NCBI GenBank assembly: GCA_021202635.1
Contig: JAJQCQ010000096.1
Span: forward strand, 41,237 to 105,236
Direction of reading: 5' to 3'
DNA: 64,000 nt
DNA from: Lachnospiraceae bacterium
Lineage (GTDB): Bacteria > Bacillota > Clostridia > Lachnospirales > Lachnospiraceae
In this document: in pieces, positions 17,209-26,142 of the stretch
Layout of the letters: every line of letters starts with the position of its first letter
Position numbering within the stretch: position 1 is the first letter of the stretch
Translations under genes and position numbers: made by a program
The notes under the pieces: generated by a model
The model's input: only the letters and a program-made list of their open reading frames with translations
What the model was told of the DNA's origin: nothing
The model's database searches: none

Positions 17209-18651
17209 ATGTCTGAAAAGAAAACGGGCGAGTTGGATCTGACGAGCGCCCCGATTGGGAAAACGATGCTGAATTACGCGATTCCGTGTATTATTTCATT
17301 GCTGGTGGCGGCACTTTACAACATTGTCGACCAGATTTATATCGGCTGGGGCGTCGGCGCCGAGGGAAATGGCGCAACCTCCATTGTCTTTCCGCTGACG
17401 GTATTGGCGCTGGCGATTGCGACGATGATCGGCGATGGCGCGTGCTCTTATGTAAGTATCAGCCTGGGCAGCGGAGATAAGGACCGGGCGCATCGCACGG
17501 TTGGCAACGCGATTGTGCTGACGGTTATTTCCAGCATTGTCCTGATGCTTATTTATCTGATTTTTATGACACCGATTCTTCGCATGTTTGGCGCTACGGA
17601 TGCGGTTTCTGAGCTGACAAGGAATTACGCGAAGCGCTACTTTACCTGGATTGCGATCGGTATACCGTTCTACATGTTCGGTCAGGCGATGAACCCGATT
17701 ATCCGTTCAGATGGCAGTCCCAGGGTCGCTATGGCAGCGACGCTGGCAGGTGCGATTGCCAATATTATCCTTGACCCGGTGGCGATTTTTCTCCTGAAAT
17801 GGGATGTCATGGGCGCGGCAGTCGCTACGGTAGCCGGACAGGTGATCACAGCGGTGGTTTCGATTGTTTACCTGTGTAAGATGAAAGAGATTACGCTCTC
17901 GAAGATCAGCTTTAAGCTAAAAGCTTCTCTTATGAAGAATTTTATCCCGCTTGGGTTTACGAGCTTTCTGAGCCAGTTTTCTCTGGTGCTGTCCATGGCG
18001 GCCATGAACAACATGGTTTCAAAATATGGCGCGCTCTCCCGCTTTGGAGAAGGCGGCACCGGCGATACGCCGATGGCAGTCGTCGGTATCGTCATGAAGT
18101 TCTTCCAGATTATGATTTCGGTTGTGGTCGGAATGTCCGCGGGCTGCATTCCGGTCAGTGGATTTAACTATGGAGCACACCGGTTTGACCGTGTTCGCGA
18201 GCTGATGAGACGGCTGCTGACCTATGAGTTCCTGGTCGGCGTTGTATTTCTGCTGATTTTTGAACTCTTCCCGGTGCAGCTGATCAAGATGTTTGGAAAC
18301 AGTTATTCGCAGACGTACTATGATTTCGCGAAAGTAGCGTTCCGGATTTATCTCTGTGCGGTACCTTTAGACTGCGTCTGCAAGGCATCCTTTATCTTCC
18401 TGCAGTCCGTTGGCAAGCCAGTGCAGTCTACGTGTCTTTCCCTGCTCCGTGAGGTCGTCCTGGCAGTTCCGCTTGTAATTATCCTGCCGTGGGTATTTAC
18501 GCAGCTGTTTGGCTCTGAGAACGGAATTTACGGCATCCTGATTTCCATGCCGATGGCAGTTGTGATTACCTTTATCGTAGCGGTGATCATTGATCTGCGG
18601 ATGTATCGTAAGCTGAAGGCGATGGAAGGGGAGGAAAATTCGATTCTGTAA
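17209..18651 (+). CDS. MATE family efflux transporter
   Basis: A 480-residue, twelve-segment membrane transporter of the multidrug and toxic compound extrusion family. It would export cationic or other drugs in exchange for Na+ or H+. The ATG at 17209 follows AAGGAAGGG; an in-frame upstream extension runs through the attenuator and lacks a ribosome binding site. Two homologous halves begin at IGKTMLNYAIPCIIS and NFIPLGFTSFLSQFS. GWGVGAEGNGATSIVFPLT and AMNPIIRSDGSPRVAM are typical DinF/NorM-type signatures. The leader terminator suggests inducible expression. Confidence 0.9.
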   Translation: MSEKKTGELDLTSAPIGKTMLNYAIPCIISLLVAALYNIVDQIYIGWGVGAEGNGATSIVFPLTVLALAIATMIGDGACSYVSISLGSGDKDRAHRTVGNAIVLTVISSIVLMLIYLIFMTPILRMFGATDAVSELTRNYAKRYFTWIAIGIPFYMFGQAMNPIIRSDGSPRVAMAATLAGAIANIILDPVAIFLLKWDVMGAAVATVAGQVITAVVSIVYLCKMKEITLSKISFKLKASLMKNFIPLGFTSFLSQFSLVLSMAAMNNMVSKYGALSRFGEGGTGDTPMAVVGIVMKFFQIMISVVVGMSAGCIPVSGFNYGAHRFDRVRELMRRLLTYEFLVGVVFLLIFELFPVQLIKMFGNSYSQTYYDFAKVAFRIYLCAVPLDCVCKASFIFLQSVGKPVQSTCLSLLREVVLAVPLVIILPWVFTQLFGSENGIYGILISMPMAVVITFIVAVIIDLRMYRKLKAMEGEENSIL

Positions 18652-18836
18652 CGGCTTTTCCGGTGTATGAGCTGAAACGGAAATCATCGTGAAAACTGCA
18701 TAAAAATTGCGCGGAAAACGTCCGCAAAATTGCTGAAATTGCATTCTTGTCTGAAAAAATACTTACGTAAACCAATTTTTTCTGGTAGAATATGACCAGC
18801 GATTGTATGGTTTCGAAGTTTAAAGGAGTGAACAGA

Positions 18837-19340
18837 ATGTATTCAGTTGGAGATTATGTGGTAAAGGCGAATAATGGTGTCTGCCGGGTAGAAGACATTG
18901 TGCATCTTGATATGTCGAATGCTAAGAAGGACAGATTGTATTATTTGCTGGTTCCGCAGGCAGATCAGGGCGCGAAGCTGTATGTTCCGGTAGACACCAA
19001 CAGTACATCCATCCGCGGCGTGCTGAGTGAAGAGAAAGCATGGCAGGTGATTGAGAAGATTCCGGATATCGATGAGGCCTGGATTGCAAATGATAAGCTG
19101 CGCGAGCAGGAATACAAAGAAGCGCTCAAAAGCTGTGACCCGGAGCTGCTGGTTGGCATTATTAAGAATATTTATCTGAGGAAAAAGAAGCGTCTCTCGG
19201 AAGGGAAAAAGAGTACCTCTGTGGATGACCGGTATTTCAAGATGGCCGAAGAGGCTCTCTACTCAGAGCTGGCGTTCGCGATCGGGCGAGCTCCGGAAGA
19301 AATCAATGTAATTATACAGGACAGAATCAATAATAAGTGA
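18837..19340 (+). CDS. CarD family transcriptional regulator
   Basis: A 167-residue protein whose N-terminal CarD/TRCF RNA-polymerase-interacting domain opens YSVGDYVVKANNGVCRVEDI and includes LYYLLVP and KLYVPVD. The C-terminal part is helical and charged (LRKKKRLSEGKKSTS), as in CarD proteins that contact promoter DNA at the upstream edge of the open complex. It would modulate transcription initiation at rRNA or other promoters. The start follows AAAGGAGTG; an ATG at 18792 is in frame but lacks a ribosome binding site. It is followed by a terminator and stands alone. Confidence 0.88.
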   Translation: MYSVGDYVVKANNGVCRVEDIVHLDMSNAKKDRLYYLLVPQADQGAKLYVPVDTNSTSIRGVLSEEKAWQVIEKIPDIDEAWIANDKLREQEYKEALKSCDPELLVGIIKNIYLRKKKRLSEGKKSTSVDDRYFKMAEEALYSELAFAIGRAPEEINVIIQDRINNK

Positions 19341-19350
19341 AATGATGCTA

Positions 19351-19374
19351 ACTGTGAAGGCACGGAACAGTTGT
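19351..19374. repeat. Short palindromic repeat family C
   Basis: AACTGT and ACAGTT bracket GAAGGCACGGA. The same unit (one base different in the core) lies at 29781-29804. A GTAACT/AGTTAC palindrome at 31736 may be a relative. Confidence 0.55.
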
Positions 19375-19387
19375 AAATCATGCTGTG

Positions 19388-19420
19388 AAGGGGAATTCCC
19401 ATGAGGGAACTTCCCTTTTC
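19388..19420 (+). terminator. Intrinsic terminator after the CarD gene
   Basis: AAGGGGAATTCCC pairs with GGGAACTTCCCTT around ATGA, ending in TTTTC. Confidence 0.7.
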
Positions 19421-19521
19421 TGACAAAAAGACAAATTTGTCTGTGGAAAAGGCAGGCAGGGCGTGCTATACTAAACCGAATCCTGAAGGGAACAAACGCA
19501 AAGCAGAAAGGAGCGTTCGTT

Positions 19522-20118
19522 ATGGAACTTTTTAAGAAAATTCGGGTAAATATGACGGTAAATGCATTTTTAACAATGCTGGTCGGGGTTTTGTTTGTGC
19601 TGAACCCGGGAGGAACGGGCAGCACGATCGCATTGATCGCCGGGATCGCAATCCTGCTTTCCGGAATTGTCGATATCATTCGCTATATCAGTGACCGGGA
19701 ATACGGTTTTCTGATGAGCGGCAGCCTGTTCGGCGGCGTGATTAAGTGCGTACTTGGCCTGTTTGCCGTGACGCATACCGGGACAATCATTACTTTGCTT
19801 ACCTACATTCTGAGTGTATTTGTTATCATCGGCGGCGTGAACTGTCTGGAAAGCTCCTTGCAGTTAAAGAAGGCAAGGGTTTCCGCATGGGGTGTAAATA
19901 TGGTGCTTTCCGCGGTGATTCTTGCGGCGGGGATTTTTATGCTGTTTTTCCCGTTTGACGCGGCGTCGACAGCGATTATGATTGTAGGTGTGATTCTGAT
20001 CGCGGATGGCCTGAACGAACTGCTTACCTCCTGGAGACTGAAGAAGATCGGAAAAGAGTTTGGCAGGACGGTCAAAGACCTAAAAGATGAGATAGACGGA
20101 AATATCATTGATATGTAG
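19522..20118 (+). CDS. HdeD/DUF308-like membrane protein
   Basis: A 198-residue integral membrane protein with about six hydrophobic segments and a charged C-terminal tail (KKIGKEFGRTVKDLKDEID). The repeating layout GVLFVLNPGGT...IALIAGIAILLSGIVDIIRYI matches HdeD/DUF308 proteins, linked in enterics to acid resistance but uncharacterised in Clostridia. The start follows GAAAGGAGCG. It is probably monocistronic, between a terminator and a family B repeat. Confidence 0.75.
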   Translation: MELFKKIRVNMTVNAFLTMLVGVLFVLNPGGTGSTIALIAGIAILLSGIVDIIRYISDREYGFLMSGSLFGGVIKCVLGLFAVTHTGTIITLLTYILSVFVIIGGVNCLESSLQLKKARVSAWGVNMVLSAVILAAGIFMLFFPFDAASTAIMIVGVILIADGLNELLTSWRLKKIGKEFGRTVKDLKDEIDGNIIDM

Positions 20119-20130
20119 GCAGATGGAGCT

Positions 20131-20194
20131 CGTTACAGGTCACACCTGTAGAGATAATAACAAGGTGAAATTGGTCAGGGTATGACCTGTAACG
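20131..20194. repeat. Palindromic repeat family B
   Basis: CGTTACAGGTCACACC at the left mirrors GGTATGACCTGTAACG at the right, with about 32 bp between. Its right end abuts the thiamine pyrophosphokinase region, so an upstream in-frame ATG at 20195 lies at the edge of the repeat and is not the likely start. Confidence 0.78.
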
Positions 20195-20257
20195 ATGATC
20201 GGAAAGAGTGGTCCCATCAGGGTGTATGGTGGTGAGCCAGAGAAGGGAGCTTACGCG

Positions 20258-21004
20258 GTGGACAGGCGATGCTTTATCGTAGGTGCGGGGGAATTCGACG
20301 GCTTTTTGACGGAAAGCCAGCCAGGGAAATACCGCATGGAACAGTGTTCAGGACGATTTTGTGAGGATGTCCGGAAGGCTGCGGACACGGACGCGGCTTT
20401 GGCGGTATCAGGTGAGGGCGATCTGCTCATTGCGGCGGACGGCGGTTACCGTTATCTGAAAAGTATGGGCATGGAACCGGATGTATTGCTGGGCGATTTT
20501 GATTCTCTGGAGGTGGTGCCGGAGCATCGTCATCTGATCCGGCATTCACCGATCAAGGACGATACGGATATGGCTCTGGCGGTTGCTTATGCCGAGGCGG
20601 AAGGGTATCAGACATTTTTCCTCTATGGTGGACTTGGAGGAAGACTGGATCACACGCTGGCCAATCTGCAGCTTCTGACGCAGATGGCACGGAAAGGGCA
20701 GGAAGCCTGGCTGATTGGGCAGGGATTGATTCTGACTGCGGTTACAAATGGCAGGCTGCTTTTTCCGAAACAGGCGGGCGGGATGATCTCGGTTTTCTGT
20801 CAGGGCGAGCAGGCGCGGGGCGTGTATGAATCTGGGCTGAAATATGAGCTGGAGAACGCGGTGCTGACCTGTGACCGGGCGCTCGGCGTGAGCAATGAGT
20901 TTATCGGGGCTCCTGGCAGCATTGCGGTGAAGGATGGTACGCTTCTGGTGATGTGGGATGCGGCGAACGGATTGCCACAGCGGGAGATGTTTTCCGTCCG
21001 ATGA
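20258..21004 (+). CDS. thiN: Thiamine pyrophosphokinase
   Basis: Transfers pyrophosphate from ATP to thiamine to give thiamine diphosphate. The GTG at 20258 is preferred because AAGGGAG lies 8 bp before it and the product (248 residues) then begins MDRRCFIVGAGEFDGF, in line with family N termini. Signature motifs are LIAADGGYRYLKSMG, LLGDFDSL and KDDTDMALAVAYAEAEGY, with YGGLGGRLDHTLANLQLL; these carry the metal- and ATP-binding Asp residues. The C-terminal substrate-binding domain has GVSNEFIG. A small membrane-protein gene follows 16 bp later and is probably co-transcribed. Confidence 0.9.
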   Translation: MDRRCFIVGAGEFDGFLTESQPGKYRMEQCSGRFCEDVRKAADTDAALAVSGEGDLLIAADGGYRYLKSMGMEPDVLLGDFDSLEVVPEHRHLIRHSPIKDDTDMALAVAYAEAEGYQTFFLYGGLGGRLDHTLANLQLLTQMARKGQEAWLIGQGLILTAVTNGRLLFPKQAGGMISVFCQGEQARGVYESGLKYELENAVLTCDRALGVSNEFIGAPGSIAVKDGTLLVMWDAANGLPQREMFSVR

Positions 21005-21020
21005 AATGGAGATGGGTGTT

Positions 21021-21407
21021 ATGAAGAAAGTACGTTTTGTATATGGTGTCTGGCTGGCGGCTTTCGTCGTATTGCTGGCGGCGTGTTCGTTGGGATCCGT
21101 GCGGATTTCGAATCTGGGGAGCGTCCGGACCACGTGCTTCATGCTCTTTGGAATGACGGATCTGTTAAGCCTCCTGATGCTTTTGACGGGGTATGCTTCT
21201 TTTGAGAATGCGATTGATGCCCATGAAAAGTCCTTCAGGGCGCCGCTTCGGCAGCTGCTGTGTTTTTTCATGGCTACAGCCCTGTATGCTGTTTACTGCT
21301 TTTGCCTGGACGGATTGCCGCATACAGGAAGTACAACGGATTCGCTTGTGGCAGGCGGTCTGCTCTGTGCGGCGGCCGTTTTTTCCACCGGAAAACGGCT
21401 TTCTTAA
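21021..21407 (+). CDS. Hypothetical membrane protein
   Basis: A protein of 128 residues with three or four hydrophobic segments; not recognised. The start follows GGAGATGGGTGTT, 16 bp after thiN. The first segment ends in LLAACSLGS, which could pass as a lipobox, but the later membrane helices make an integral protein more likely. A short loop with charged residues (ENAIDAHEKSFRAPLRQ) joins helices two and three. Confidence 0.6.
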   Translation: MKKVRFVYGVWLAAFVVLLAACSLGSVRISNLGSVRTTCFMLFGMTDLLSLLMLLTGYASFENAIDAHEKSFRAPLRQLLCFFMATALYAVYCFCLDGLPHTGSTTDSLVAGGLLCAAAVFSTGKRLS

Positions 21408-21420
21408 GCAAAATTCTGCG

Positions 21421-21475
21421 GAAATTGCAATTTGGCGCAATTTCTGCTTGCTAAATCCCCCAAAAACGTTATAAT
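21421..21475 (+). promoter_or_regulatory. Promoter and upstream palindrome of the amino-acid ABC operon
   Basis: TTGCTA (21448-21453), a 16-bp spacer and TATAAT (21470-21475). Just upstream, GAAATTGC (21421-21428) and GCAATTTC (21437-21444) form an inverted repeat that could be an operator. Confidence 0.6.
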
Positions 21476-21543
21476 GAATAAAAATGCATCAAAATCTATC
21501 ATTATTCATGGCGCCGGTTTGGGGCCGGAAAAGGAGGAGCATT

Positions 21544-22419
21544 ATGAAAAAAAGAATTGCAGCGATGGTATTGTCCGCATGTATGGTAATGTCTATGGCG
21601 GTGCCGGCTTTTGCAGAGGAAGAGACGGAGTCTTCGGTTGACCTTTCCGCAGTGGAGACAGTCACAGAAGGGGTTCTGACAGTCGCGACCAGCCCGGATT
21701 TTGCGCCGTATGAGTTCTACGCGATTGATGAAGACGGAAACGCGACGCTGGCTGGATTTGATATCGCACTGGCCGGATATATAGCGGATTATCTTGGATT
21801 GGAGCTTGAGATTGTGACGGTCGATTTTGACGGTGTGCTCAGCGAGCTGCAGACAAAGTCTGTTGACCTTGGTATAGCGGGACTCTCACCGGATCCGGAT
21901 CGCGAATCAATTATGGATTTCTCGGATTATTATTATTACGGTGGCCAGTCGTTCGTAACAGTGAAAGGAAAAGAAGATCTGTTTACCTCTCTGGAGGATA
22001 CCAATAATCCTTCTTATTCGATCGGTGTACAGACCGGATCCATTCAGGTTGACTTAGCGAATGAGTATTCTCCGGATGCAGATATTGTATCTCTTCCGAA
22101 AGTGACAGATATTATTACAGATTTGCTGACTGGAAATCTGGACGGTGCTTATATTGAGACAGATGTAGCGAAGAGTTATGCGACGAATTACGAAGATCTT
22201 GTTCTTGTACTGGATGTACCGTATGACGTAGAGGGCGGAGCAATCGGTGTCAGCAAGGGAAATGAAACCCTTCTTGCGGCAGTTAATGAAGCGATTGCGG
22301 CTGCGCTGGAAGATGGTTCTATGGACAGATTTGTCGCGGAGGCGAATGAGCTGGCTACCGGTGAAAAGTACGAAGGCCTGCTAGAAGAAGAGACCGAGAC
22401 GGAGGCACTTACGGAGTAA
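21544..22419 (+). CDS. Amino-acid ABC transporter substrate-binding protein
   Basis: A family 3 solute-binding protein of 291 residues, exported. The start follows AAAAGGAGGAGCATT. The signal peptide ends VPAFA-EEE, a signal peptidase I site. There is no convincing lipobox after the hydrophobic core (an LSAC at residues 10-13 is too early), which is odd for a Gram-positive binding protein. The mature domain opens VLTVATSPDFAPYEFY and continues LAGFDIALAGYIADYLGLELEIV, the standard polar amino-acid-binding opening. It ends in an acidic Glu/Thr tail. Permease and ATPase genes follow, so it delivers an amino acid, possibly cystine, glutamine or arginine; the ligand cannot be told. Confidence 0.9.
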   Translation: MKKRIAAMVLSACMVMSMAVPAFAEEETESSVDLSAVETVTEGVLTVATSPDFAPYEFYAIDEDGNATLAGFDIALAGYIADYLGLELEIVTVDFDGVLSELQTKSVDLGIAGLSPDPDRESIMDFSDYYYYGGQSFVTVKGKEDLFTSLEDTNNPSYSIGVQTGSIQVDLANEYSPDADIVSLPKVTDIITDLLTGNLDGAYIETDVAKSYATNYEDLVLVLDVPYDVEGGAIGVSKGNETLLAAVNEAIAAALEDGSMDRFVAEANELATGEKYEGLLEEETETEALTE

Positions 22420-22517
22420 GGAAGTGCATGCGAATCTGGCTGCAAAATCAGAAGAAATCCGTTCATTGTTTTTATGTAAAAAGACCTGGATTTATAATTG
22501 TATAAACTGCAAAGACG

Positions 22518-22566
22518 CAAGGAGCTCCCGCACGACAGACACAATGCGAAATGCGGCGGCTCCTTG
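22518..22566 (+). other. Long hairpin between binding-protein and permease genes
   Basis: CAAGGAGC (22518-22525) pairs with GCTCCTTG (22559-22566), with inner CCGC/GCGG. Only a short TT follows. Together with the next palindrome (CGAACGTTCG near 22583), it could stabilise the 3' end of the binding-protein message or partly terminate it, giving more binding protein than permease. Confidence 0.5.
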
Positions 22567-22688
22567 TTCCGTACATCGGTGCGAACGTTCGTTGTGCCGC
22601 ACCAGAATCTATTTTATGAATAAATACCTGCGCTGTGTGCTTTCCGGGAGAACCGGGACGCCAGGCTGCGCAGGAAGAGGGAGTTTTC

Positions 22689-23471
22689 ATGAGCCTTTTT
22701 CAATTAAGTAATTTTGCCAAAATCGTGCCTTACTGGCAGCTGTTTGCGCAGGGCGTGGTGGTGACGGTTCTGATGTCACTGTTTACCGTTGTGATTGGTT
22801 TTGTCCTTGCGCTGATTCTTGCGCTGATGCGTCTCTCGAACTTTCGGCCGTTGCGCTTTCTGGGAATCGGGAGCGACGGACATGAAAAGCAGGGTGGCGT
22901 ACTTTTGAAAATCAGCCGCTTCAACCCGCTGAATTTTCTGGCGACGGCCTATGTGGAAGTCCTGCGTTCCACCCCGGTTGTGGTGCAGGTGTTTATTATT
23001 TACTATGTAGTGTTCAGTGCGATCAGCCTTCCTTCGTTTAAGCTGTTCGGATTCATCAAATTTAACCGTTTCTTCCCGGGCGTGGTGGCTCTGGGTATGA
23101 ACTCAGGCGCGTATCTGTGTGAGATCATCCGCTCCGGTATTCAGTCCATCGACGGCGGACAGACAGAGGCGGCGCGCTCACTGGGCATGTCGCAGGTACA
23201 GAATATGCGCTATATCATTCTGCCGCAGGCGCTGAAAAATATCCTTCCGGCCATTGCGAATGAATTTGTCGTGATCATCAAGGAATCCGCAATCACTTAT
23301 ACGATCGGTGTGCAGGATATCATGTCGGCGGTCAATGCGGTGAAGGGTGCGACATTTATCATCGCGGAGCCGCTGATTGTGGCGACGGTGCTGTATTTCT
23401 GTCTGTGTTTCCCGACATCCAAGCTGATTGCGTATTTTGAGAGGAGGATGAGCCGTGGCGACAGGAGATAG
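22689..23471 (+). CDS. Amino-acid ABC transporter permease
   Basis: A 260-residue membrane subunit of the His/Glu/Gln/Arg (HisMQ) type. The start follows AAGAGGGAG; an earlier in-frame ATG lacks a site. Five or so transmembrane segments are visible, with the EAA loop [26 protein letters not shown] that contacts the ATPase. A charged insertion between the first helices ([18 protein letters not shown]) is slightly longer than usual. Its 3' end overlaps the ATPase gene by 17 bp. Confidence 0.92.
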   Translation: MSLFQLSNFAKIVPYWQLFAQGVVVTVLMSLFTVVIGFVLALILALMRLSNFRPLRFLGIGSDGHEKQGGVLLKISRFNPLNFLATAYVEVLRSTPVVVQVFIIYYVVFSAISLPSFKLFGFIKFNRFFPGVVALGMNSGAYLCEIIRSGIQSIDGGQTEAARSLGMSQVQNMRYIILPQALKNILPAIANEFVVIIKESAITYTIGVQDIMSAVNAVKGATFIIAEPLIVATVLYFCLCFPTSKLIAYFERRMSRGDRR

Positions 23472-24231
23472 CCTGATCCGGGTAACCGGTCTGAAAAAGC
23501 ATTACAATGGCGGAGCCATCAAGGCTCTGGACGGTGTGACGGTAGATATTCAGAGGGGAGACGTGATGGTAGTCATCGGGCCGTCCGGCTCTGGTAAGTC
23601 GACCTTTCTGCGCAGCCTGAACCTGCTGGAGACGCCTACCGAGGGTTCTATCATTTTTGACGGAATCGATATTACAAAGAAAAAATATAAGGACGCGTCC
23701 GGAAAAACGGTGAAGCTGGACATCGACGGGCTGCGGCAGAAAATGGGGATGGTGTTTCAGCATTTTAATCTGTTCCCGCATAAGACGATCCTGGAAAATA
23801 TGACCCTTGCTCCGATTAAAGTAAGAAAAATGGAACCCGCGCAGGCGAATGAGATGGCATTGGCACTGCTTGACCGCGTGGGCCTGAAGGATCGCGCGGA
23901 CGCTTATCCGATCCAGCTCTCTGGCGGGCAGAAGCAGCGTGTGGCAATTGTGCGCGCGCTGGCGATGGAGCCGGAGGTTATGCTGTTTGATGAGCCGACC
24001 TCCGCGCTTGATCCGGAGATGGTTGGCGAGGTGCTGGAGGTTATGAAGGAGTTGGCGGGCGAAGGCATGACGATGGTGTGCGTGACCCACGAGATGGGGT
24101 TTGCCCGTGAGGTGGGCAACCGCGTGCTCTTCATGGCAGACGGAATGCTTGTAGAACAGGGGACGCCGTCCGATATTTTTGATCATCCCCGGAATCCGAG
24201 ACTGCAGGATTTCCTGGCCAAGGTACTTTGA
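23455..24231 (+). CDS. Amino-acid ABC transporter ATP-binding protein
   Basis: A 258-residue ATPase that powers the permease. The GTG start follows GAGAGGAGGATGAGCC and overlaps the permease gene, indicating translational coupling. Walker A is GPSGSGKST, the signature LSGGQKQR, and Walker [16 protein letters not shown], followed by the switch His in VTHEMGFA. A ten-residue insertion ([17 protein letters not shown]) in the beta domain before the Q-loop is seen in some clostridial homologues. A terminator-like hairpin lies about 90 bp after it. Confidence 0.94.
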   Translation: MATGDSLIRVTGLKKHYNGGAIKALDGVTVDIQRGDVMVVIGPSGSGKSTFLRSLNLLETPTEGSIIFDGIDITKKKYKDASGKTVKLDIDGLRQKMGMVFQHFNLFPHKTILENMTLAPIKVRKMEPAQANEMALALLDRVGLKDRADAYPIQLSGGQKQRVAIVRALAMEPEVMLFDEPTSALDPEMVGEVLEVMKELAGEGMTMVCVTHEMGFAREVGNRVLFMADGMLVEQGTPSDIFDHPRNPRLQDFLAKVL

Positions 24232-24318
24232 CGCGGGGCTGTGGAAGCAAATCCTCAGGCGTTTGCTGGCCGCGTAAGAAAAAGGAAATGAAAACGCACA
24301 AACGGGTGCAAAACGGTA

Positions 24319-24366
24319 CGCCCGCCTGTTGCCGGATTGAAAGATTTCGGCAGGAGCGGGCGTTTC
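24319..24366 (+). terminator. Terminator-like hairpin after the ABC operon
   Basis: CGCCCGCC-TG-TGCCG pairs with CGGCA-GGAGCGGGCG, followed by TTTCGATTT. Confidence 0.55.
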
Positions 24367-24468
24367 GATTTGTGTGGAAATCCGTTTTGAATCCTTGCCG
24401 GATGAAAGAATGGATTCGAGAGAGATGACAGGCTGATAACGGATATTTCGTATGGAGGAAGGTTTGTT

Positions 24469-25917
24469 ATGACGGAAAGAAAAGTGGCTGCGCTTGCGGC
24501 CATCGACGCGAAAACGGAAGAAATCATCAATGTGGCAGATCACATCTGGGAATATGCGGAGCTGTCGCTAAAGGAGTGGAAGTCTGCCGCATTATACTGC
24601 GAAACGCTGGAAAAGGAAGGCTTTCGGGTGGAGCGCGGCATCTGCGGAATTGAGACTGCCTTCGCTGCGTCCTGGGGCTTTGGAAAGCCTCATATCGGGA
24701 TTCTGGCGGAGTATGACGCCCTCTCCGGGCTGTCCCAAAAAGGCGGCGCATTGACGCGTGAGGAACTTACAGCAGGCGGCAGCGGCCATGGCTGCGGGCA
24801 TAACCTGCTCGGTGCGGGCACGTTTGCCGCAGCATTGGGGATAAAAGCTTATCTGGAGCAGACCGGACATCCCGGTACGGTGACGCTGTATGGCTGTCCC
24901 GGTGAGGAGGGCGGTGCAGCGAAAGCATTTATGGCGCGGGATGGTCTCTGGAAAGAGCTGGATGCGGCGCTGACCTGGCATCCGGAGGATGTGAACGAGG
25001 TCGCGACCGGTTCGTCCAATTCCTGTATTCAGGTACAGTACAAATTCACCGGTGTTGCTTCCCATGCGGCAGGTGCGCCGGAGCAGGGGCGCAGTGCCCT
25101 GGACGCGGTAGAACTGATGAACATCGGCGTACAGTTTCTGCGGGAGCATATGAGCGACAAGGCACGGATTCATTACGCGATCACCGACGCCGGCGGCTGC
25201 AGCCCGAATGTGGTTCAGCCAAGGGCGAGTGTGCTTTATATGGTGCGCTCGAATCATGTGTCGGAGGCGGTAGAGCTGCAGAAAAGAGTCGACCGCATCG
25301 CCGAGGGAGCCGCGCTGATGACCGACACGGCGTTTGAACGCAAATTTATCGATGGTCTGGCCGATACCGTCAGCAATTTCGCGCTGGAACGGGTATTGTA
25401 TGAGAACTTTCGTGAACAGGGGGTTCCTTCCTACACGGAAGAGGAGCACGCGTATGCCAATGCACTTGCGGCGACTTACTCCGGCAGTGATGCGCTGCCC
25501 GGTGTAGCGGCAGCCAATGACGCGGCTGCGCGGGAAGAGGTGCGGGTACTGCGGGAAAAGGCCGGACATGCCATGAATGATTTTCTGGCGCCGCTGTATC
25601 AGGGAGAGGCCTTTCAGCCGGGATCTACCGATGTGGCGGATGTGAGCTGGCTGACGCCGACCGCGCAGATTCATGTGGCATCCTGGCCGAATGGCTGTCC
25701 GGGACACAGCTGGCAGAATGTTTCCTGTGACCGGACCGGGATCGGGCACAAGGCCGCGCTCCACGCCGGAAAGGTGCTCGCCGCGGCCGCGATCGATCTG
25801 TACGAGAATCCGGGAATTCTGGATGAGGCGCGCGCGGAGTTTGAGCGGCGCACCCGCGAGGGCTATACCTGCCCGATTCCGGAAGGTGCGGTACCGACTG
25901 TGCCGGACCTTGGGTGA
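24469..25917 (+). CDS. M20D amidohydrolase, AbgB-like
   Basis: A cytosolic metallo-amidohydrolase of 482 residues with a start behind TGGAGGAAGG. The opening (DHIWEYAELSLKEWKSA) and IGILAEYDALSGLSQ match AbgB, the p-aminobenzoyl-glutamate hydrolase subunit B, and related aminoacylases. Metal-binding GHGCGHNLLGAG and catalytic CPGEEGGAAK are present, and the central dimerisation domain has SHAAGAPEQGRSALDAVEL. No abgA partner is beside it, so the substrate is uncertain; single-subunit members hydrolyse N-acyl amino acids. It follows an amino-acid ABC transporter, which could supply substrate or take up the product. Confidence 0.87.
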   Translation: MTERKVAALAAIDAKTEEIINVADHIWEYAELSLKEWKSAALYCETLEKEGFRVERGICGIETAFAASWGFGKPHIGILAEYDALSGLSQKGGALTREELTAGGSGHGCGHNLLGAGTFAAALGIKAYLEQTGHPGTVTLYGCPGEEGGAAKAFMARDGLWKELDAALTWHPEDVNEVATGSSNSCIQVQYKFTGVASHAAGAPEQGRSALDAVELMNIGVQFLREHMSDKARIHYAITDAGGCSPNVVQPRASVLYMVRSNHVSEAVELQKRVDRIAEGAALMTDTAFERKFIDGLADTVSNFALERVLYENFREQGVPSYTEEEHAYANALAATYSGSDALPGVAAANDAAAREEVRVLREKAGHAMNDFLAPLYQGEAFQPGSTDVADVSWLTPTAQIHVASWPNGCPGHSWQNVSCDRTGIGHKAALHAGKVLAAAAIDLYENPGILDEARAEFERRTREGYTCPIPEGAVPTVPDLG

Positions 25918-25983
25918 TGTGAAAAATGAATCGCATTTTACTCATTGCGGATGATTTCGAATGGATTTGTCAGATTGCCCTTA

Positions 25984-26012
25984 TTGCAATTCCAAATGTC
26001 CCGTGGTATACT
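25984..26012 (+). promoter_or_regulatory. gpmI promoter
   Basis: TTGCAA (25984-25989), a 17-bp spacer and TATACT (26007-26012), about 130 bp before the gpmI start. Confidence 0.65.
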
Positions 26013-26142
26013 CTCCTTTGGAAAAAAGGCAATTGGGCTTAGATTTCCGGGGCCATGGCACCTGACGGTAAGTGCAGGCAGAAGCTGCGAAGAAATGCTG
26101 CAGCTTTGGTACAAGTTTATGAGATACAAGGAGAATCGGAAA

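Noticed and set aside
16983..17216. Leader peptide or small gene before the MATE gene
   Set aside because: It starts at the predicted transcription start without a ribosome binding site and spans an intrinsic terminator.
23359..24543. Minus-strand frame of 394 codons opposite the ABC ATPase gene
   Set aside because: It is a shadow frame covering three real genes; the composition (His/Arg-rich) is typical of antisense translation.
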